A stretch of 64,000 nt of DNA from Flavobacterium sp. TR2 (lineage in GTDB: Bacteria; Bacteroidota; Bacteroidia; Flavobacteriales; Flavobacteriaceae), in assembly GCF_025252405.1 (NCBI RefSeq), contig NZ_CP104307.1, positions 2,170,001 to 2,234,000 on the forward strand. Reading direction: 5' to 3'. Positions 38,515 to 48,304 of this stretch are shown piece after piece. The notes beneath the pieces were generated by a model. It saw only the letters and a program-made list of their open reading frames with translations. It made no database searches and was not told the DNA's origin. The position numbers were made by a program, and so were the translations under genes. Position 1 is the first letter of the stretch. Each line of letters starts with the position of its first letter.

Positions 38515-40779
38515 ATGGCTTTTGATATCGAAATGATTAAAAAAGTGTACGAAAATATGTCAAGTCGCGTTGATAAAGCGCGTGAGATTGTTGGTCGTCC
38601 ACTTACTTTAACGGAGAAAATTTTATACAATCACCTTTGGGAAGGAAATCCTACTAAGGCGTTTGGAAGAGGGGTTGATTACGTTGATTTTGCACCAGAC
38701 CGAGTAGCTTGTCAGGATGCAACTGCACAAATGGCGCTATTACAGTTTATGCACGCCGGTAAATCTAAAGTGGCAGTTCCTACAACGGTTCACTGCGACC
38801 ACCTGATTCAGGCAAAAGTAGACGCTGTAACCGATTTGGCTAGAGCAAAAACACAAAGTAATGAGGTTTTTGACTTCTTGTCTTCTGTTTCTAATAAATA
38901 CGGAATCGGTTTCTGGAAACCAGGAGCTGGAATTATTCACCAGGTAGTGCTTGAAAATTATGCTTTCCCTGGCGGAATGATGATTGGTACCGATTCTCAT
39001 ACTGTAAATGCAGGCGGGTTAGGAATGGTTGCTATTGGTGTTGGTGGGGCAGATGCTGTAGATGTCATGTCTGGAATGGCTTGGGAGCTTAAATTTCCTA
39101 AACTTATCGGAGTGAAGTTAACGGGTAAATTATCTGGCTGGACAGCTCCAAAAGATGTTATTCTTAAAGTTGCGGGTATTTTGACCGTAAAAGGTGGTAC
39201 TGGCGCTATCGTAGAATATTTTGGAGAAGGCGCAAAAGCGATGTCTTGTACTGGTAAAGGAACGATTTGTAATATGGGAGCTGAGATTGGAGCTACAACC
39301 TCAACTTTTGGCTACGATGATTCTATGAGCCGTTATTTGCGTTCTACAAATAGAGCAGATGTGGCTGATGCTGCAGATAAAATCGCTTCTTATTTAACAG
39401 GAGATCCAGAAGTATATGCTAACCCTGAAAAATATTTCGATCAAGTTATCGAAATCAACTTATCTACGTTAGAACCGCACTTAAACGGTCCTTTTACGCC
39501 AGATTTAGCTACTCCGATTTCTAAAATGAAAGAAGAAGCTATCAAAAACAATTGGCCGTTACAGGTTCAGTATGGTTTGATTGGCTCTTGTACAAACTCA
39601 TCTTACGAAGATATTTCTCGCGCTGCATCTTTAGCAAAACAAGTGGCTGCGAAAAATTTAAAAACGAAAGCGAAATTTACAATCACTCCAGGTTCTGAAG
39701 TCGTGCGTTCTACAATAGAAAGAGACGGATTTATCGATACTTTTAATAAAATCAACGCAACAGTATTTGCAAATGCCTGCGGACCATGTATTGGTATGTG
39801 GGATAGAGAAGGGGCGGAAAAAGAAGAAAGAAACACTATTGTGCATTCTTTCAATAGAAATTTCTCTAAACGTGCAGACGGTAACCCAAACACTTTGGCA
39901 TTCGTAGGTTCTCCAGAATTGGTAACAGCTTTGGCAATTGCAGGAGATTTAGGATTTAATCCATTAACAGATAAATTAATCAATGAAGATGGCGAAGAAG
40001 TAATGCTTGATGAGCCTACTGGAGCCGAACTTCCTGCTAAAGGTTTCTATGCTGAAGACCCAGGTTTTCAGGCTCCGGCAGAAGACGGCTCAAATGTTCA
40101 GGTAGTTGTTAATCCGACCTCAGAGCGCTTACAGTTATTAGCTCCTTTTAATGCTTGGGACGGGAAAAATATTACAGGTGCTAAATTATTAATCAAAGCA
40201 TTCGGAAAATGTACTACAGACCATATTTCTATGGCTGGACCTTGGTTGCGTTTCCGTGGGCACTTAGATAATATTTCTAACAATATGCTTATTGGAGCTG
40301 TAAATGCTTACAATCAAAAAACAAACTCTGTAAAAAATCAATTGACTGGCGAATACGATGCTGTTCCTGCAGTTGCCCGCGCATACAAAGCGGCAGGAGT
40401 TCCATCTATTGTGGTTGGAGATCATAATTACGGAGAAGGTTCTTCTCGTGAGCACGCTGCTATGGAGCCTCGTTTCTTAGGAGTTAAAGCAGTATTAGTG
40501 AAATCTTTCGCTCGTATTCACGAAACAAATCTTAAAAAACAAGGTCTTTTAGGATTGACATTTGCAAATGAAGCAGACTATGACAAAATCCAAGAAGATG
40601 ATACTATTAACTTCTTAGATTTAACAGAATTTGCGCCAGGCAAACCATTGACATTAGAATTTGTTCATGCAGATGGCACAAAAGATATTATCTTAGCAAA
40701 CCATACTTACAACGAAGGTCAGATTGGCTGGTTTGTAGCTGGTTCTGCATTGAATTTGATTGCAGCTGGAAAAGCTTAA
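38515..40779 (+). CDS. Aconitate hydratase, mitochondrial-like type
   Basis: 754 residues, the length of mitochondrial ACO2 and shorter than bacterial AcnA (about 890). Motifs: [49 protein letters not shown], iron-sulfur cysteines in [10 protein letters not shown] and [12 protein letters not shown], and the C-terminal swivel domain [21 protein letters not shown] ... [15 protein letters not shown]. Converts citrate to isocitrate. Lacks the N-terminal HEAT domain of the preceding AcnB; the two are paralogous families, not a duplication. A degenerate box TATCTTGT (38472-38479) may be its promoter. Confidence 0.95.
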   Translation: MAFDIEMIKKVYENMSSRVDKAREIVGRPLTLTEKILYNHLWEGNPTKAFGRGVDYVDFAPDRVACQDATAQMALLQFMHAGKSKVAVPTTVHCDHLIQAKVDAVTDLARAKTQSNEVFDFLSSVSNKYGIGFWKPGAGIIHQVVLENYAFPGGMMIGTDSHTVNAGGLGMVAIGVGGADAVDVMSGMAWELKFPKLIGVKLTGKLSGWTAPKDVILKVAGILTVKGGTGAIVEYFGEGAKAMSCTGKGTICNMGAEIGATTSTFGYDDSMSRYLRSTNRADVADAADKIASYLTGDPEVYANPEKYFDQVIEINLSTLEPHLNGPFTPDLATPISKMKEEAIKNNWPLQVQYGLIGSCTNSSYEDISRAASLAKQVAAKNLKTKAKFTITPGSEVVRSTIERDGFIDTFNKINATVFANACGPCIGMWDREGAEKEERNTIVHSFNRNFSKRADGNPNTLAFVGSPELVTALAIAGDLGFNPLTDKLINEDGEEVMLDEPTGAELPAKGFYAEDPGFQAPAEDGSNVQVVVNPTSERLQLLAPFNAWDGKNITGAKLLIKAFGKCTTDHISMAGPWLRFRGHLDNISNNMLIGAVNAYNQKTNSVKNQLTGEYDAVPAVARAYKAAGVPSIVVGDHNYGEGSSREHAAMEPRFLGVKAVLVKSFARIHETNLKKQGLLGLTFANEADYDKIQEDDTINFLDLTEFAPGKPLTLEFVHADGTKDIILANHTYNEGQIGWFVAGSALNLIAAGKA

Positions 40780-40802
40780 TATTTTAGTCAATTATATCAA
40801 AT

Positions 40803-40834
40803 AAAAAACGCTCTATGAAAATAGAGCGTTTTTT
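40803..40834. terminator. Bidirectional intrinsic terminator
   Basis: Stem AAAAAACGCTCTAT / ATAGAGCGTTTTTT with a GAAA loop, between the second aconitase and the converging kelch gene. Confidence 0.95.
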
Positions 40835-40863
40835 ATTATCTATTAAATTATTTTATTGCAAGT

Positions 40864-42252
40864 TTAGTTCGCTTTCGCAACAGTTGCGCCTTGCGACAAG
40901 ATTTTAGCTTTGTTTGGTTTTGTCTTTTTAAATTCTTCTAAATCAATGCTGAATAGTCTCGATGAGGGTATTTTAGAATAACTATTTTCAAAAAGCCCGC
41001 CAAAGAGATAAAGTTTGTTGTTATAGTAGTGCATGGCAGAAAACTTCAGTTCGATGTCTATTTCATATTCTTTTAGCACGGTGCTTTTTAAGTCATAAGT
41101 GTACATTTTTCTATCCTCAAAAAAATAGATCATATTATCATGATACGCAACAGCAGGTCTTTCTAATTCTGTAAAGGCTTGACCTTCTATTTGCCATTTT
41201 CCGGTTGTCAAATCGAAAGTCTCGATTTCGGATAATAGTTTGCCGTTATCGCCGCCAATTAGATAGATTTTATCATTGACTAAAATTCCTGTAGTTTCTT
41301 TTGCAGTCGGCATATCGCCTAGTTCGTGCCAATAGCCAGTAGTAATGTCGTAGAGATGCATTTTGCTGGTGAAATCTTTTTTTCCTTCCTCTGTTGATCG
41401 TACTGAACCTCCTAAAACAATAATATTGTCCTTATAAGTGAACGACGCAAAATTAACAGCTTGATGCGGGTTAGCAAAATCGATTTTGCTGGTAAGGCTG
41501 TCAATATCCACAACCTCTATTTGATCTTGCAGGTATTCCCAGGCGCTTATTGTATTGATATACATTTTTTTTCCGCCTAAAATATAAATGGAGTTATTAT
41601 AATAATGCATATTATGATATGCTCTTCCTTGTGATTTTAATTTTGAAATTGGAGTCGTCCAAGTATTGGTTGTAATGTCATAAATAGAGAGATTTCTTTT
41701 GTAGTGAGGTTTGTCTAGCGTATATTGAGATTGGGCAAGGTAATCTGTTAGGGTAAAATCGGCTTTTTCTGATCTAAGTTTTTCCAGCCAGTTTATTTCA
41801 GGAAAAGGATTTCCTCCCATCACATAAATCTTTTCATCCTTTATGAAAGATCCGAATCCGAAAACGGGATATTTTAGAGGTTTTAAAACATTGAAAGCTA
41901 GTTTTGGTTTTAATTTTAATGTAGAAATCACCACTACTGGGGACAGATTTTCAATGCTTTCCTCTAGTTGGACTTTGAAATTTTGCCTAGTAAAATACGT
42001 TACAGATAACCTCAATGTGGTATAGCCTATATGTGAAAATTCTAATACTTCTTCATTTTCTAATTTCTTTTTTAAGTTTAAGACAAATTCTCCATTTTGA
42101 TTTGTTTTAGTTCCAATCTTATTTAACGTTGCAAATACATTGGCGTCTTTAATGGGTTCGCCGTTTGCTGATAATACCAGGCCCTTTATGTTTTGCGAAA
42201 TAGAAAGCAATGGAAAAAGTAGGATGAAAATTACGAGTATTTTTTTTGTCAT
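40864..42252 (-). CDS. Secreted kelch-repeat protein with N-terminal carboxypeptidase-regulatory-like domain
   Basis: 462 residues from the ATG at 42252 (MTKKILVIFILLFPLLSISQ signal peptide); a frame open from 42318 would place 22 residues before the signal. Residues about 20-105 form a CarboxypepD_reg-like beta sandwich (IKGLVLSANGEPIKDANVFATLNKIGTKTNQNGEFVL). From about 130 on come five to six kelch blades with the IYV(M/L)GG motif: DEKIYVMGGN, NSIYILGGKK, DNIIVLGGS, DKIYLIGGDN, NKLYLFGG. Likely a beta-propeller exported to the periplasm or surface; ligand unknown. Single gene. Confidence 0.85.
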   Translation of the reverse strand: MTKKILVIFILLFPLLSISQNIKGLVLSANGEPIKDANVFATLNKIGTKTNQNGEFVLNLKKKLENEEVLEFSHIGYTTLRLSVTYFTRQNFKVQLEESIENLSPVVVISTLKLKPKLAFNVLKPLKYPVFGFGSFIKDEKIYVMGGNPFPEINWLEKLRSEKADFTLTDYLAQSQYTLDKPHYKRNLSIYDITTNTWTTPISKLKSQGRAYHNMHYYNNSIYILGGKKMYINTISAWEYLQDQIEVVDIDSLTSKIDFANPHQAVNFASFTYKDNIIVLGGSVRSTEEGKKDFTSKMHLYDITTGYWHELGDMPTAKETTGILVNDKIYLIGGDNGKLLSEIETFDLTTGKWQIEGQAFTELERPAVAYHDNMIYFFEDRKMYTYDLKSTVLKEYEIDIELKFSAMHYYNNKLYLFGGLFENSYSKIPSSRLFSIDLEEFKKTKPNKAKILSQGATVAKAN

Positions 42253-42422
42253 TTCTTTGGTTTTAGAATTAAAAAAACTTTTAAAAAATAGATCAATATG
42301 TAAAAAACTGCTTTTCAAAAAGTTGGCTCAATTTTTATGCCGAGGCTGTTAAATTGAGGTAAAATAATTGTTAAAAATACAGGTTTTTTTACTTTAAAAA
42401 GTTAAATTCGCTTTTTAGGCAA

Positions 42423-42430
42423 TATATTTG
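42423..42430 (+). promoter_or_regulatory. Promoter -7 element of the LysM-NlpC/P60 gene
   Basis: TATATTTG, a perfect TAnnTTTG box, 62 bp upstream of the start codon. No clear -33 element. Confidence 0.5.
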
Positions 42431-42492
42431 TCTTTTTTGAGTTGAAATAAATGTGTAATGTAAAAAAAGTGTCAAAACTTTAATAATAGAGT

Positions 42493-43662
42493 ATGGTTTA
42501 TCGGTTAATAATAGTATTGTTTTTTTTCAGTGTAGGAGCTTTTGCGCAGGATAATTTTATTAAGCACAAAATTTCGCAAGGAGAAAACCTTTCTGTTATT
42601 GCTAAGAAATATGGAGTGAAAGTAAAAGATATTGCAGATGCAAATCCGAATGCTCCTAAAATATTGAAACTTAATTCTACACTTTTAATTCCTAACAAGA
42701 ATAAAAATACTGCTAAAGCAAAGACTAAAAATATTGAGGTTGCGGCAAATGATACTCCTTCTATTGCTGCTTCTGGTACTCATGAAGTAGCTTCGAAAGA
42801 AACGCTTTGGGGAATTTCTAAAAAATATAATGTTTCTGTTGATGAATTAAAAAAGGCAAATCCATCGCTGGAGACCGAAGGCTTAAAAATAGGACAGCAA
42901 ATAAATATTCCTTCAAATGACGTAGCCTCGAATATTAGTTCGCAAAATGAAATTCCAGTCAATTCAGAAATAGCTTCAACAGATGTGGAACTTATAAGAG
43001 AAGTTAAGTCTAAAGAGACAAAATATGGAATTTCTAAAGAATACGGCATTACAGTAGCAGAGTTAGAACGTCAGAATCCATCAGTTAAAAAGAAAATGCC
43101 AGTTGGATATTTATTGAAAATTCGTGTTCCAAAAGAAAAAGCAGATGCAATTCAGGCTGTAAAAACTTCACAAGAAACTAATATACAAGGAGATCTGAAT
43201 GCTGCTTCTAGTCAATTAGCAGAAACGACTCCAGAAATAAAAAGAGATTCGACTGTTGTGAGAACAGGAAACTATTCTGAGTTAATAGATCAGCTTATAG
43301 CAAGCGCAGTAGGTAATATTGGAACTAGATATAGATCGGGCGGAACTACAAAAGCAGGTTTTGACTGTTCAGGATTAATGTTTTGTACTTTTGGCAATTT
43401 TGATATTAAACTGCCAAGGAGTTCCATAGAACAATCTCGAATTGGGACAAAAGTAGCTACGGATGAGGCCCAAAAAGGCGATTTAATTTTCTTTAGAACC
43501 AACGGTAGACGCCATATAAACCATGTGGGTATGGTTGTTGAGAATATTGACGGAGAGATTAAATTTGTACATTCGTCTACTCATGGCGGTGTAATGATTT
43601 CTTCTACAAAAGAGCCGTACTACACAAGAGCTTTCTCTCAAGTAAATCGTGTTTTAAATTAA
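42493..43662 (+). CDS. Secreted peptidoglycan endopeptidase: three LysM domains plus NlpC/P60
   Basis: 389 residues. Signal peptide 1-19 (GAFAQ). LysM repeats at about 24-67 (HKISQGENLSVIAKKYGV), 97-140 (HEVASKETLWGISKKYNV) and 169-212 (REVKSKETKYGISKEYGI) bind the glycan. The C-terminal NlpC/P60 domain (about 262-389) has catalytic Cys292 (GFDCSGLM) and His344 (INHVGMVV) with His360 as a likely third residue. It should cleave peptide cross-links during wall remodelling. Its TAA stop shares bases with the stop of the receiver gene on the other strand (TTAA, 43659-43662). Confidence 0.93.
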   Translation: MVYRLIIVLFFFSVGAFAQDNFIKHKISQGENLSVIAKKYGVKVKDIADANPNAPKILKLNSTLLIPNKNKNTAKAKTKNIEVAANDTPSIAASGTHEVASKETLWGISKKYNVSVDELKKANPSLETEGLKIGQQINIPSNDVASNISSQNEIPVNSEIASTDVELIREVKSKETKYGISKEYGITVAELERQNPSVKKKMPVGYLLKIRVPKEKADAIQAVKTSQETNIQGDLNAASSQLAETTPEIKRDSTVVRTGNYSELIDQLIASAVGNIGTRYRSGGTTKAGFDCSGLMFCTFGNFDIKLPRSSIEQSRIGTKVATDEAQKGDLIFFRTNGRRHINHVGMVVENIDGEIKFVHSSTHGGVMISSTKEPYYTRAFSQVNRVLN

Positions 43663-44048
43663 ACTTGAAGAAAAGCGTTTTTTAATGTTTCTAATCTGAA
43701 AGGTTTATTCCAGAAGTCAGATACATATTTGTTTTCTTTAACTTTTTGGATTTCATCGCTATCTAAGGTCGAAGAAAGTACAAAAATTTCAATTTTTTCT
43801 TTTACATTTTCCGGCAATCTATCAAACTCTTCTAGAAATTCAAAACCATTCATAATAGGCATTTGAATATCCAAAAGAATGATCAATGGATTTTGAAGCT
43901 GGTTTTTTAGAATCCAGTTCATTCCTTCTTTTCCGTTATTGGCTATACAGACAGGATTAATATCAAGTCCTTTTTTCAACAGCTTTTTAGTGACAAATTG
44001 ATCAATCAAGTTGTCTTCTATAATTATAAATTGAGATTTATATGACAT
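43659..44048 (-). CDS. Stand-alone response-regulator receiver
   Basis: 129 residues forming only a receiver domain. Acidic pocket E11/D12, phospho-acceptor D60 (LLDIQMPIMNG), Thr/Ser switch (LSSTLD) and Lys in NKPF. There is no output domain, so it probably passes phosphate on or acts by protein contact. Its start overlaps the end of the sensor kinase gene by 11 bp, implying translational coupling and a cognate pair. Confidence 0.92.
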   Translation of the reverse strand: MSYKSQFIIIEDNLIDQFVTKKLLKKGLDINPVCIANNGKEGMNWILKNQLQNPLIILLDIQMPIMNGFEFLEEFDRLPENVKEKIEIFVLSSTLDSDEIQKVKENKYVSDFWNKPFRLETLKNAFLQV

Positions 44049-45462
44049 ACGAATTTGGTATTGTTACTATAAATTTACTTCCAACATTGCTTTCTGAAAA
44101 AACAGAAATGTCTCCTCTAATATTTTCAACAGCTTCTTTTACGATATATAAGCCTAGTCCAGAGCCTTTGTTTTTATTTGTTCCAAAATACATATCAAAA
44201 ATATTGGCTTTATAATCGTCATGAATTCCAATTCCATTATCTGCGACCTCTATTTTATTTACGCCCTCGCTAAAATAGGTTTTTATTGTAATAAACATTT
44301 CTGGTTTGGCGCAGTCTGCATATTTTATGGCATTAGAAAGCAGGTTGTTGATGATGATTTTCAAACGAAGACCGTCGCTTTCAATATGGTCAACCAAAAG
44401 CTCTTGCGTAAATTTAATTCTGTTTGCATTTTCAATATGCATTAATTGAAGAATGGCTTCATTGCACAGTTCTTTCAGACTCACGGGCTCCATGATTATT
44501 TCTTTTCTTTTGTTTTTAGAATAATCAATAATATCGCTTATAAACTGATCTTGTCTGGCAAGGCTTTGATGCATCATCTGCAAATAATTTCGAACCTGCT
44601 CCACATCATCTTCCAGTGCTGTTATTTCGATGAGGCCTTTTAGTGAGGTGATAGGTGATCTCAAATCGTGTGATGCGCTGTAAACAAAGCGATCCAATTC
44701 GTGATTTACGATAATGAGATTTTCATTTTTCACCTCAATCTCTTTTTTTGATACTAATAATCTTTTTACCATTATAGAATAATAAAGGCAGACGCTGCAG
44801 ATGATAACTAGAATGAAAAAAATGTTTGTGATAATTAGCAAATCCTTTATTTTTCGAGTTCCTTCTCCTAATGTATTTGAAAAATTCCGCTCATTAATCG
44901 TTAATCGGTCACTAATTGCGCTAATATCTTTTAAATATTTTTCCTGATCTTTTGCAGTTAATATATTGTGTTCAATTTTTGCATTAATCTGCTGTCCAAT
45001 AACAAAGAGATCAAAAATTAATTTATCTCCTTGTCCCCATTCATTTATCGCTTTAGATAAAAAGCTTACGTTTTTGAAATTTTCAAATAGCCAGATGATG
45101 TCATCTAGATCGTCTTCGTTATTTCTGCCCGTAAGAAATCCTTTTCTGGCAATTTGATTATCTCCAGCTTTTAAAAGGGTGATTCTTGCAATGCCGTCTC
45201 CTTGTGGCACTTTTAATTCTTCCAAATACAATTTCCATTGCGCAGGACTCTTTGTAAATAAGTAAGTGATTAAATGTCTGGATGCATCTTTTTGTCCTTT
45301 TGAATAATGTGATTCCCCATTTACATAAGCTCTGTTGGCAGATAAAATTTTGATAGTAAAAAAATTGATGCAGATTAACAATGCGCACGAAATAAAAACA
45401 ATCAAAATAAGGATGAAGACATTTGGGAAGCGAAAATTTTTTAAAGCTTGCAATTTAGACAT
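44038..45462 (-). CDS. Membrane sensor histidine kinase
   Basis: 474 residues. Two membrane helices (about 14-36 and 207-230) flank a 170-residue extracytoplasmic sensor segment of unknown type. HisKA with phospho-accepting H265 (YSASHDLRSPITSLKGL), then HATPase with N box NNLLSNAIKYA, G1 DNGIGI and G2 GSGLGLYIVKEA. It autophosphorylates and should signal to the single-domain receiver encoded just downstream. Promoter not identified; the 289 bp upstream are A/T-rich. Confidence 0.92.
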   Translation of the reverse strand: MSKLQALKNFRFPNVFILILIVFISCALLICINFFTIKILSANRAYVNGESHYSKGQKDASRHLITYLFTKSPAQWKLYLEELKVPQGDGIARITLLKAGDNQIARKGFLTGRNNEDDLDDIIWLFENFKNVSFLSKAINEWGQGDKLIFDLFVIGQQINAKIEHNILTAKDQEKYLKDISAISDRLTINERNFSNTLGEGTRKIKDLLIITNIFFILVIICSVCLYYSIMVKRLLVSKKEIEVKNENLIIVNHELDRFVYSASHDLRSPITSLKGLIEITALEDDVEQVRNYLQMMHQSLARQDQFISDIIDYSKNKRKEIIMEPVSLKELCNEAILQLMHIENANRIKFTQELLVDHIESDGLRLKIIINNLLSNAIKYADCAKPEMFITIKTYFSEGVNKIEVADNGIGIHDDYKANIFDMYFGTNKNKGSGLGLYIVKEAVENIRGDISVFSESNVGSKFIVTIPNSYVI

Positions 45463-45751
45463 AATCTTAAAATTAGTAGGTTAATAATAAAGTGTCTTTT
45501 GCGTGTTTAAATGTATGATGAAAATAATTATGAAGGAAATTAATTTCGTAAAACATTAAACACTTGTTAATGGATTTTGCTTTTGCAAATACTTTTTAAA
45601 ATGCTTCTCTCAAATATAATAAAATTTATCTTATGATTTTTATATAAAAATAATTTAAGTGCAAAAATATTTCCCCTTTAGATTATTTTTGTTTAATTTT
45701 TTGTTCTTAATAAAGTGATGTGTTTTTTTTAAGTTTGGTCAATTTTATTGA

Positions 45752-46510
45752 TTAAAATTTGGCATAAATAATCAATCTTCTAAACGCATAAATAGATGGT
45801 ACCGAAGGGAAATAAGCATTTATTCTTTTTTTAAATTCGGCTGTTAATGCTTTAAATTCTTTTTCTTCCAGCCTTTCCTGATAAACCGTTAGTGCAGAGC
45901 CGGAAATGAAATCGAAAAAATCATCTTTATTGTTAGAAATCAAAGGATAAACTTTTTCATAGAGAACCAAATCTTTACCTCCGTTTTCAAAAAGTATTTT
46001 AGCATACTCATCCAAAGTTAATACTGGAGAAGGGCGTGTCCAATTTTTGAGATATGATGCAAAAGGCTCTTCCTGCACCAACTGAAAAAGTATTTTATTA
46101 AGGATATTTTCATTTTGCTGCGGCATCTGAACAGCCAATTGTCCGTCTGGATTTAAGCGGGAAATGATTTTTGGAAAAAGTTCGTTATGATTATCGATCC
46201 ATTGCAGTGCGGCGTTTGAAAAAATTAAATCCCATTTGGTTTCATCGTCAATCTGTTCTAAAATGGTCTTTTCTTTAAACTCAAGCTTTTCTTGTGTTGG
46301 AGCCTTTGCCAACATTTCAGCAGAATTGTCAATGCCAAGCACAAAGGAATTCGTCAGTTTTTGATGTAATTTTTGAGTAAGCTCGCCTGTTCCGCATCCG
46401 AGGTCTATGACTTTTAGATTTGGTTGGTCAACAATAAGGCTTGTTAGATCGTCAAAAGGTTTAGAGCGTTCTTCTTTAAATTCGTTGTATTTTTTAGGAT
46501 CCCAAGTCAT
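45752..46510 (-). CDS. tam: Trans-aconitate 2-methyltransferase family protein
   Basis: 252 residues from the ATG at 46510 (MTWDPKKYNEFKEERSKPF); the frame stays open upstream to 46627 but runs into a structured repeat. SAM-binding motif VIDLGCGTGELT, acidic loop GIDNSAEM, and FSNAALQWIDNHNELFPKI ... LNPDGQLAVQMPQ closely follow, from memory, E. coli Tam. Tam methylates trans-aconitate, a spontaneous by-product that inhibits aconitase. Two aconitase genes lie 5-10 kb away, not in the same operon. Single gene. Confidence 0.88.
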   Translation of the reverse strand: MTWDPKKYNEFKEERSKPFDDLTSLIVDQPNLKVIDLGCGTGELTQKLHQKLTNSFVLGIDNSAEMLAKAPTQEKLEFKEKTILEQIDDETKWDLIFSNAALQWIDNHNELFPKIISRLNPDGQLAVQMPQQNENILNKILFQLVQEEPFASYLKNWTRPSPVLTLDEYAKILFENGGKDLVLYEKVYPLISNNKDDFFDFISGSALTVYQERLEEKEFKALTAEFKKRINAYFPSVPSIYAFRRLIIYAKF

Positions 46511-46605
46511 AAATATTGTTTTTATCTTAAAAATAAGGAAAAATTCTAAGGTTGCAAAATCATGATATAAGCCATTTTCATTTATTTTGAAAACATTTCT
46601 TGTTT

Positions 46606-46697
46606 GCGTAAGGGATAGCAACGGCATCCTTTTATGGTGGTGTTCACCATAAAAGATAGAGTGGATAGCCCGACCCGCCTTTTTCGGCGGGATACGC
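46606..46697 (+). ncRNA. Structured RNA-like repeat element, copy 1 (Flavo-1 RNA candidate)
   Basis: Conserved flanks GATAGCAACGG.ATCCTTTT and AAAAGATAGAGTGGATAGC enclose an 11-bp hairpin (CTTTTATGGTG / CACCATAAAAG, 46629-46639 with 46645-46655). GGG (46612-46614) can pair with CCC (46669-46671), a second hairpin CCCGCC / GGCGGG follows (46674-46691), and GCGTA / TACGC could close the whole. The same flanks recur on the minus strand at 59.7 kb with different but still complementary stems. Lies between the divergent tam and permease genes. Family assignment is from memory; orientation is inferred. Confidence 0.6.
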
Positions 46698-46830
46698 CCA
46701 AAAGATTTTTAATAAAGAATTAGGCTAAATCTTGATAAATATGGTCTTTTTTAAGAATTTATAGAATTTATAATTTAAAGATTAAGATTTCCAAAAAAAG
46801 TATATCTTTAGCCAACCTAAACCAATAAAA

Positions 46831-48240
46831 ATGCAAGAAAACGACCAAGAACATTTTAAAAGAGAACTCGGACTCTTAGACGGAACCATGCTTGTGGTTG
46901 GCTCTATGATTGGATCCGGGATATTTATTGTAAGTGCCGATATTGCCAGACAAGTAGGTTCGGCAGGGTGGCTTACCTTAATCTGGCTTTTGTCTGGATT
47001 TATTACTGTTGTCGCAGCAGTTAGCTACGGCGAACTGAGTGCAATGTTTCCTAAAGCGGGAGGACAATATGTCTATCTGAAGGAAGCTTACAACAAGCTG
47101 ATTGCCTTTTTATACGGCTGGAGTTTTTTTGCAGTTATTCAAACTGGAACTATTGCGGCAGTAGGGGTAGCCTTTTCAAAATTTGCGGCTTATTTGTATG
47201 AACCGTTAAGCGATGAAAACATTCTTTACGAACTAGGGGCTTTTAAACTGAATGCAGCTCAGCTGGTTTCGATTTTAACCATTATCATTCTGACTTTCAT
47301 TAATAGCCGTGGTGTGAAAAATGGAAAAATTCTGCAAACCGTTTTAACAATAATTAAAATTTTATCGCTGCTAGGATTAGTTGTTTTTGGATTAACGCTT
47401 GCCGCGAAAGCTTCAATTTGGGATGCAAACTGGGCAGATGGCTGGAGCACAAGAACATTTGACAAAGAAAGCGGATCATGGCTGCCAATTAGTGGAACTG
47501 CTCTGATTTCTGGAATTTCGGCAGCAATGGTAGGATCATTATTTTCTAGTGATGCTTGGAATGGCGTAACTTTTATCGCAGGAGAAATTAAAAACCCTAA
47601 ACGAAATGTAGGCCTTAGTTTGTTTCTAGGAACTTTTATAGTGACCTCTCTTTATGTTGTGACAAATCTAATGTATTTGGCTGTAGTTCCGTTTGACGAA
47701 ATTGCAACAGCAAAATTTGACCGTGTTGCCGTGGTGGCTTCAGATTATATTTTTGGAAATATCGGAGCGCTAATTATTGCAATTATGATCATGATTTCGA
47801 CTTTTGCCTGCAACAACGGATTGATTATGGCGGGTGCGAGGGTATATTATACGATGGCAAAAGACGGATTGTTTTTCAAAAAAGCGGCCGTTTTAAATAG
47901 TTCGAGTGTACCTGCGTGGGCACTTTGGGCGCAATGTATTTGGGCTTCGGCTTTGTGTCTGACAGGAAAATATGGAGATTTGCTGGATTTTGTAATTATC
48001 ATTGTTTTGATTTTTTACATTTTGACGATTTATGGAATTTTTATCCTGAGAAAAAAGATGCCAGATGCAGAAAGACCCTATAAAGCATTTGGCTATCCAT
48101 TTTTGCCAATGCTGTATATTGTCGTGGCGTCGGCAATTTGTGTTTCGCTATTAATTACAAAATTTTCAACTTGTGGATGGGGAGTATTAATTATGCTGAC
48201 TGGAATTCCAGTTTATTATTTAACCAAACCAAGCGAGTAA
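46831..48240 (+). CDS. APC-superfamily amino-acid transporter (LAT-like exchanger type)
   Basis: 469 residues with about 12 membrane helices. First helix MLVVGSMIGSGIFIVSADIARQVGS carries the APC unwound-helix motif GSGIF; AVSYGELSAMFPKAGGQYVYLKEAY follows as in LAT/SteT-type amino-acid exchangers. Probably an inner-membrane amino-acid antiporter or symporter; substrate not readable. It differs clearly from the CAT-type permease at 8.7 kb. A degenerate -7 box (TATCTTTA, 46803-46810) precedes it; it ends at a bidirectional terminator. Confidence 0.9.
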   Translation: MQENDQEHFKRELGLLDGTMLVVGSMIGSGIFIVSADIARQVGSAGWLTLIWLLSGFITVVAAVSYGELSAMFPKAGGQYVYLKEAYNKLIAFLYGWSFFAVIQTGTIAAVGVAFSKFAAYLYEPLSDENILYELGAFKLNAAQLVSILTIIILTFINSRGVKNGKILQTVLTIIKILSLLGLVVFGLTLAAKASIWDANWADGWSTRTFDKESGSWLPISGTALISGISAAMVGSLFSSDAWNGVTFIAGEIKNPKRNVGLSLFLGTFIVTSLYVVTNLMYLAVVPFDEIATAKFDRVAVVASDYIFGNIGALIIAIMIMISTFACNNGLIMAGARVYYTMAKDGLFFKKAAVLNSSSVPAWALWAQCIWASALCLTGKYGDLLDFVIIIVLIFYILTIYGIFILRKKMPDAERPYKAFGYPFLPMLYIVVASAICVSLLITKFSTCGWGVLIMLTGIPVYYLTKPSE

Positions 48241-48266
48241 CATTTTAGTTTCAGTTGAAGCATAAT

Positions 48267-48299
48267 AAAAAAGCATCTTGATTTTCAAGATGCTTTTTT
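48267..48299. terminator. Bidirectional intrinsic terminator
   Basis: Stem AAAAAAGCATCTTG / CAAGATGCTTTTTT (14 bp) with a 5-nt loop between converging genes. Confidence 0.95.
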
Positions 48300-48304
48300 A
48301 TTGT

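Noticed and set aside
46511..46627. 39-residue N-terminal extension of the Tam protein
   Set aside because: It runs into the structured repeat element, and Tam homologues begin at the WDPKKY motif.
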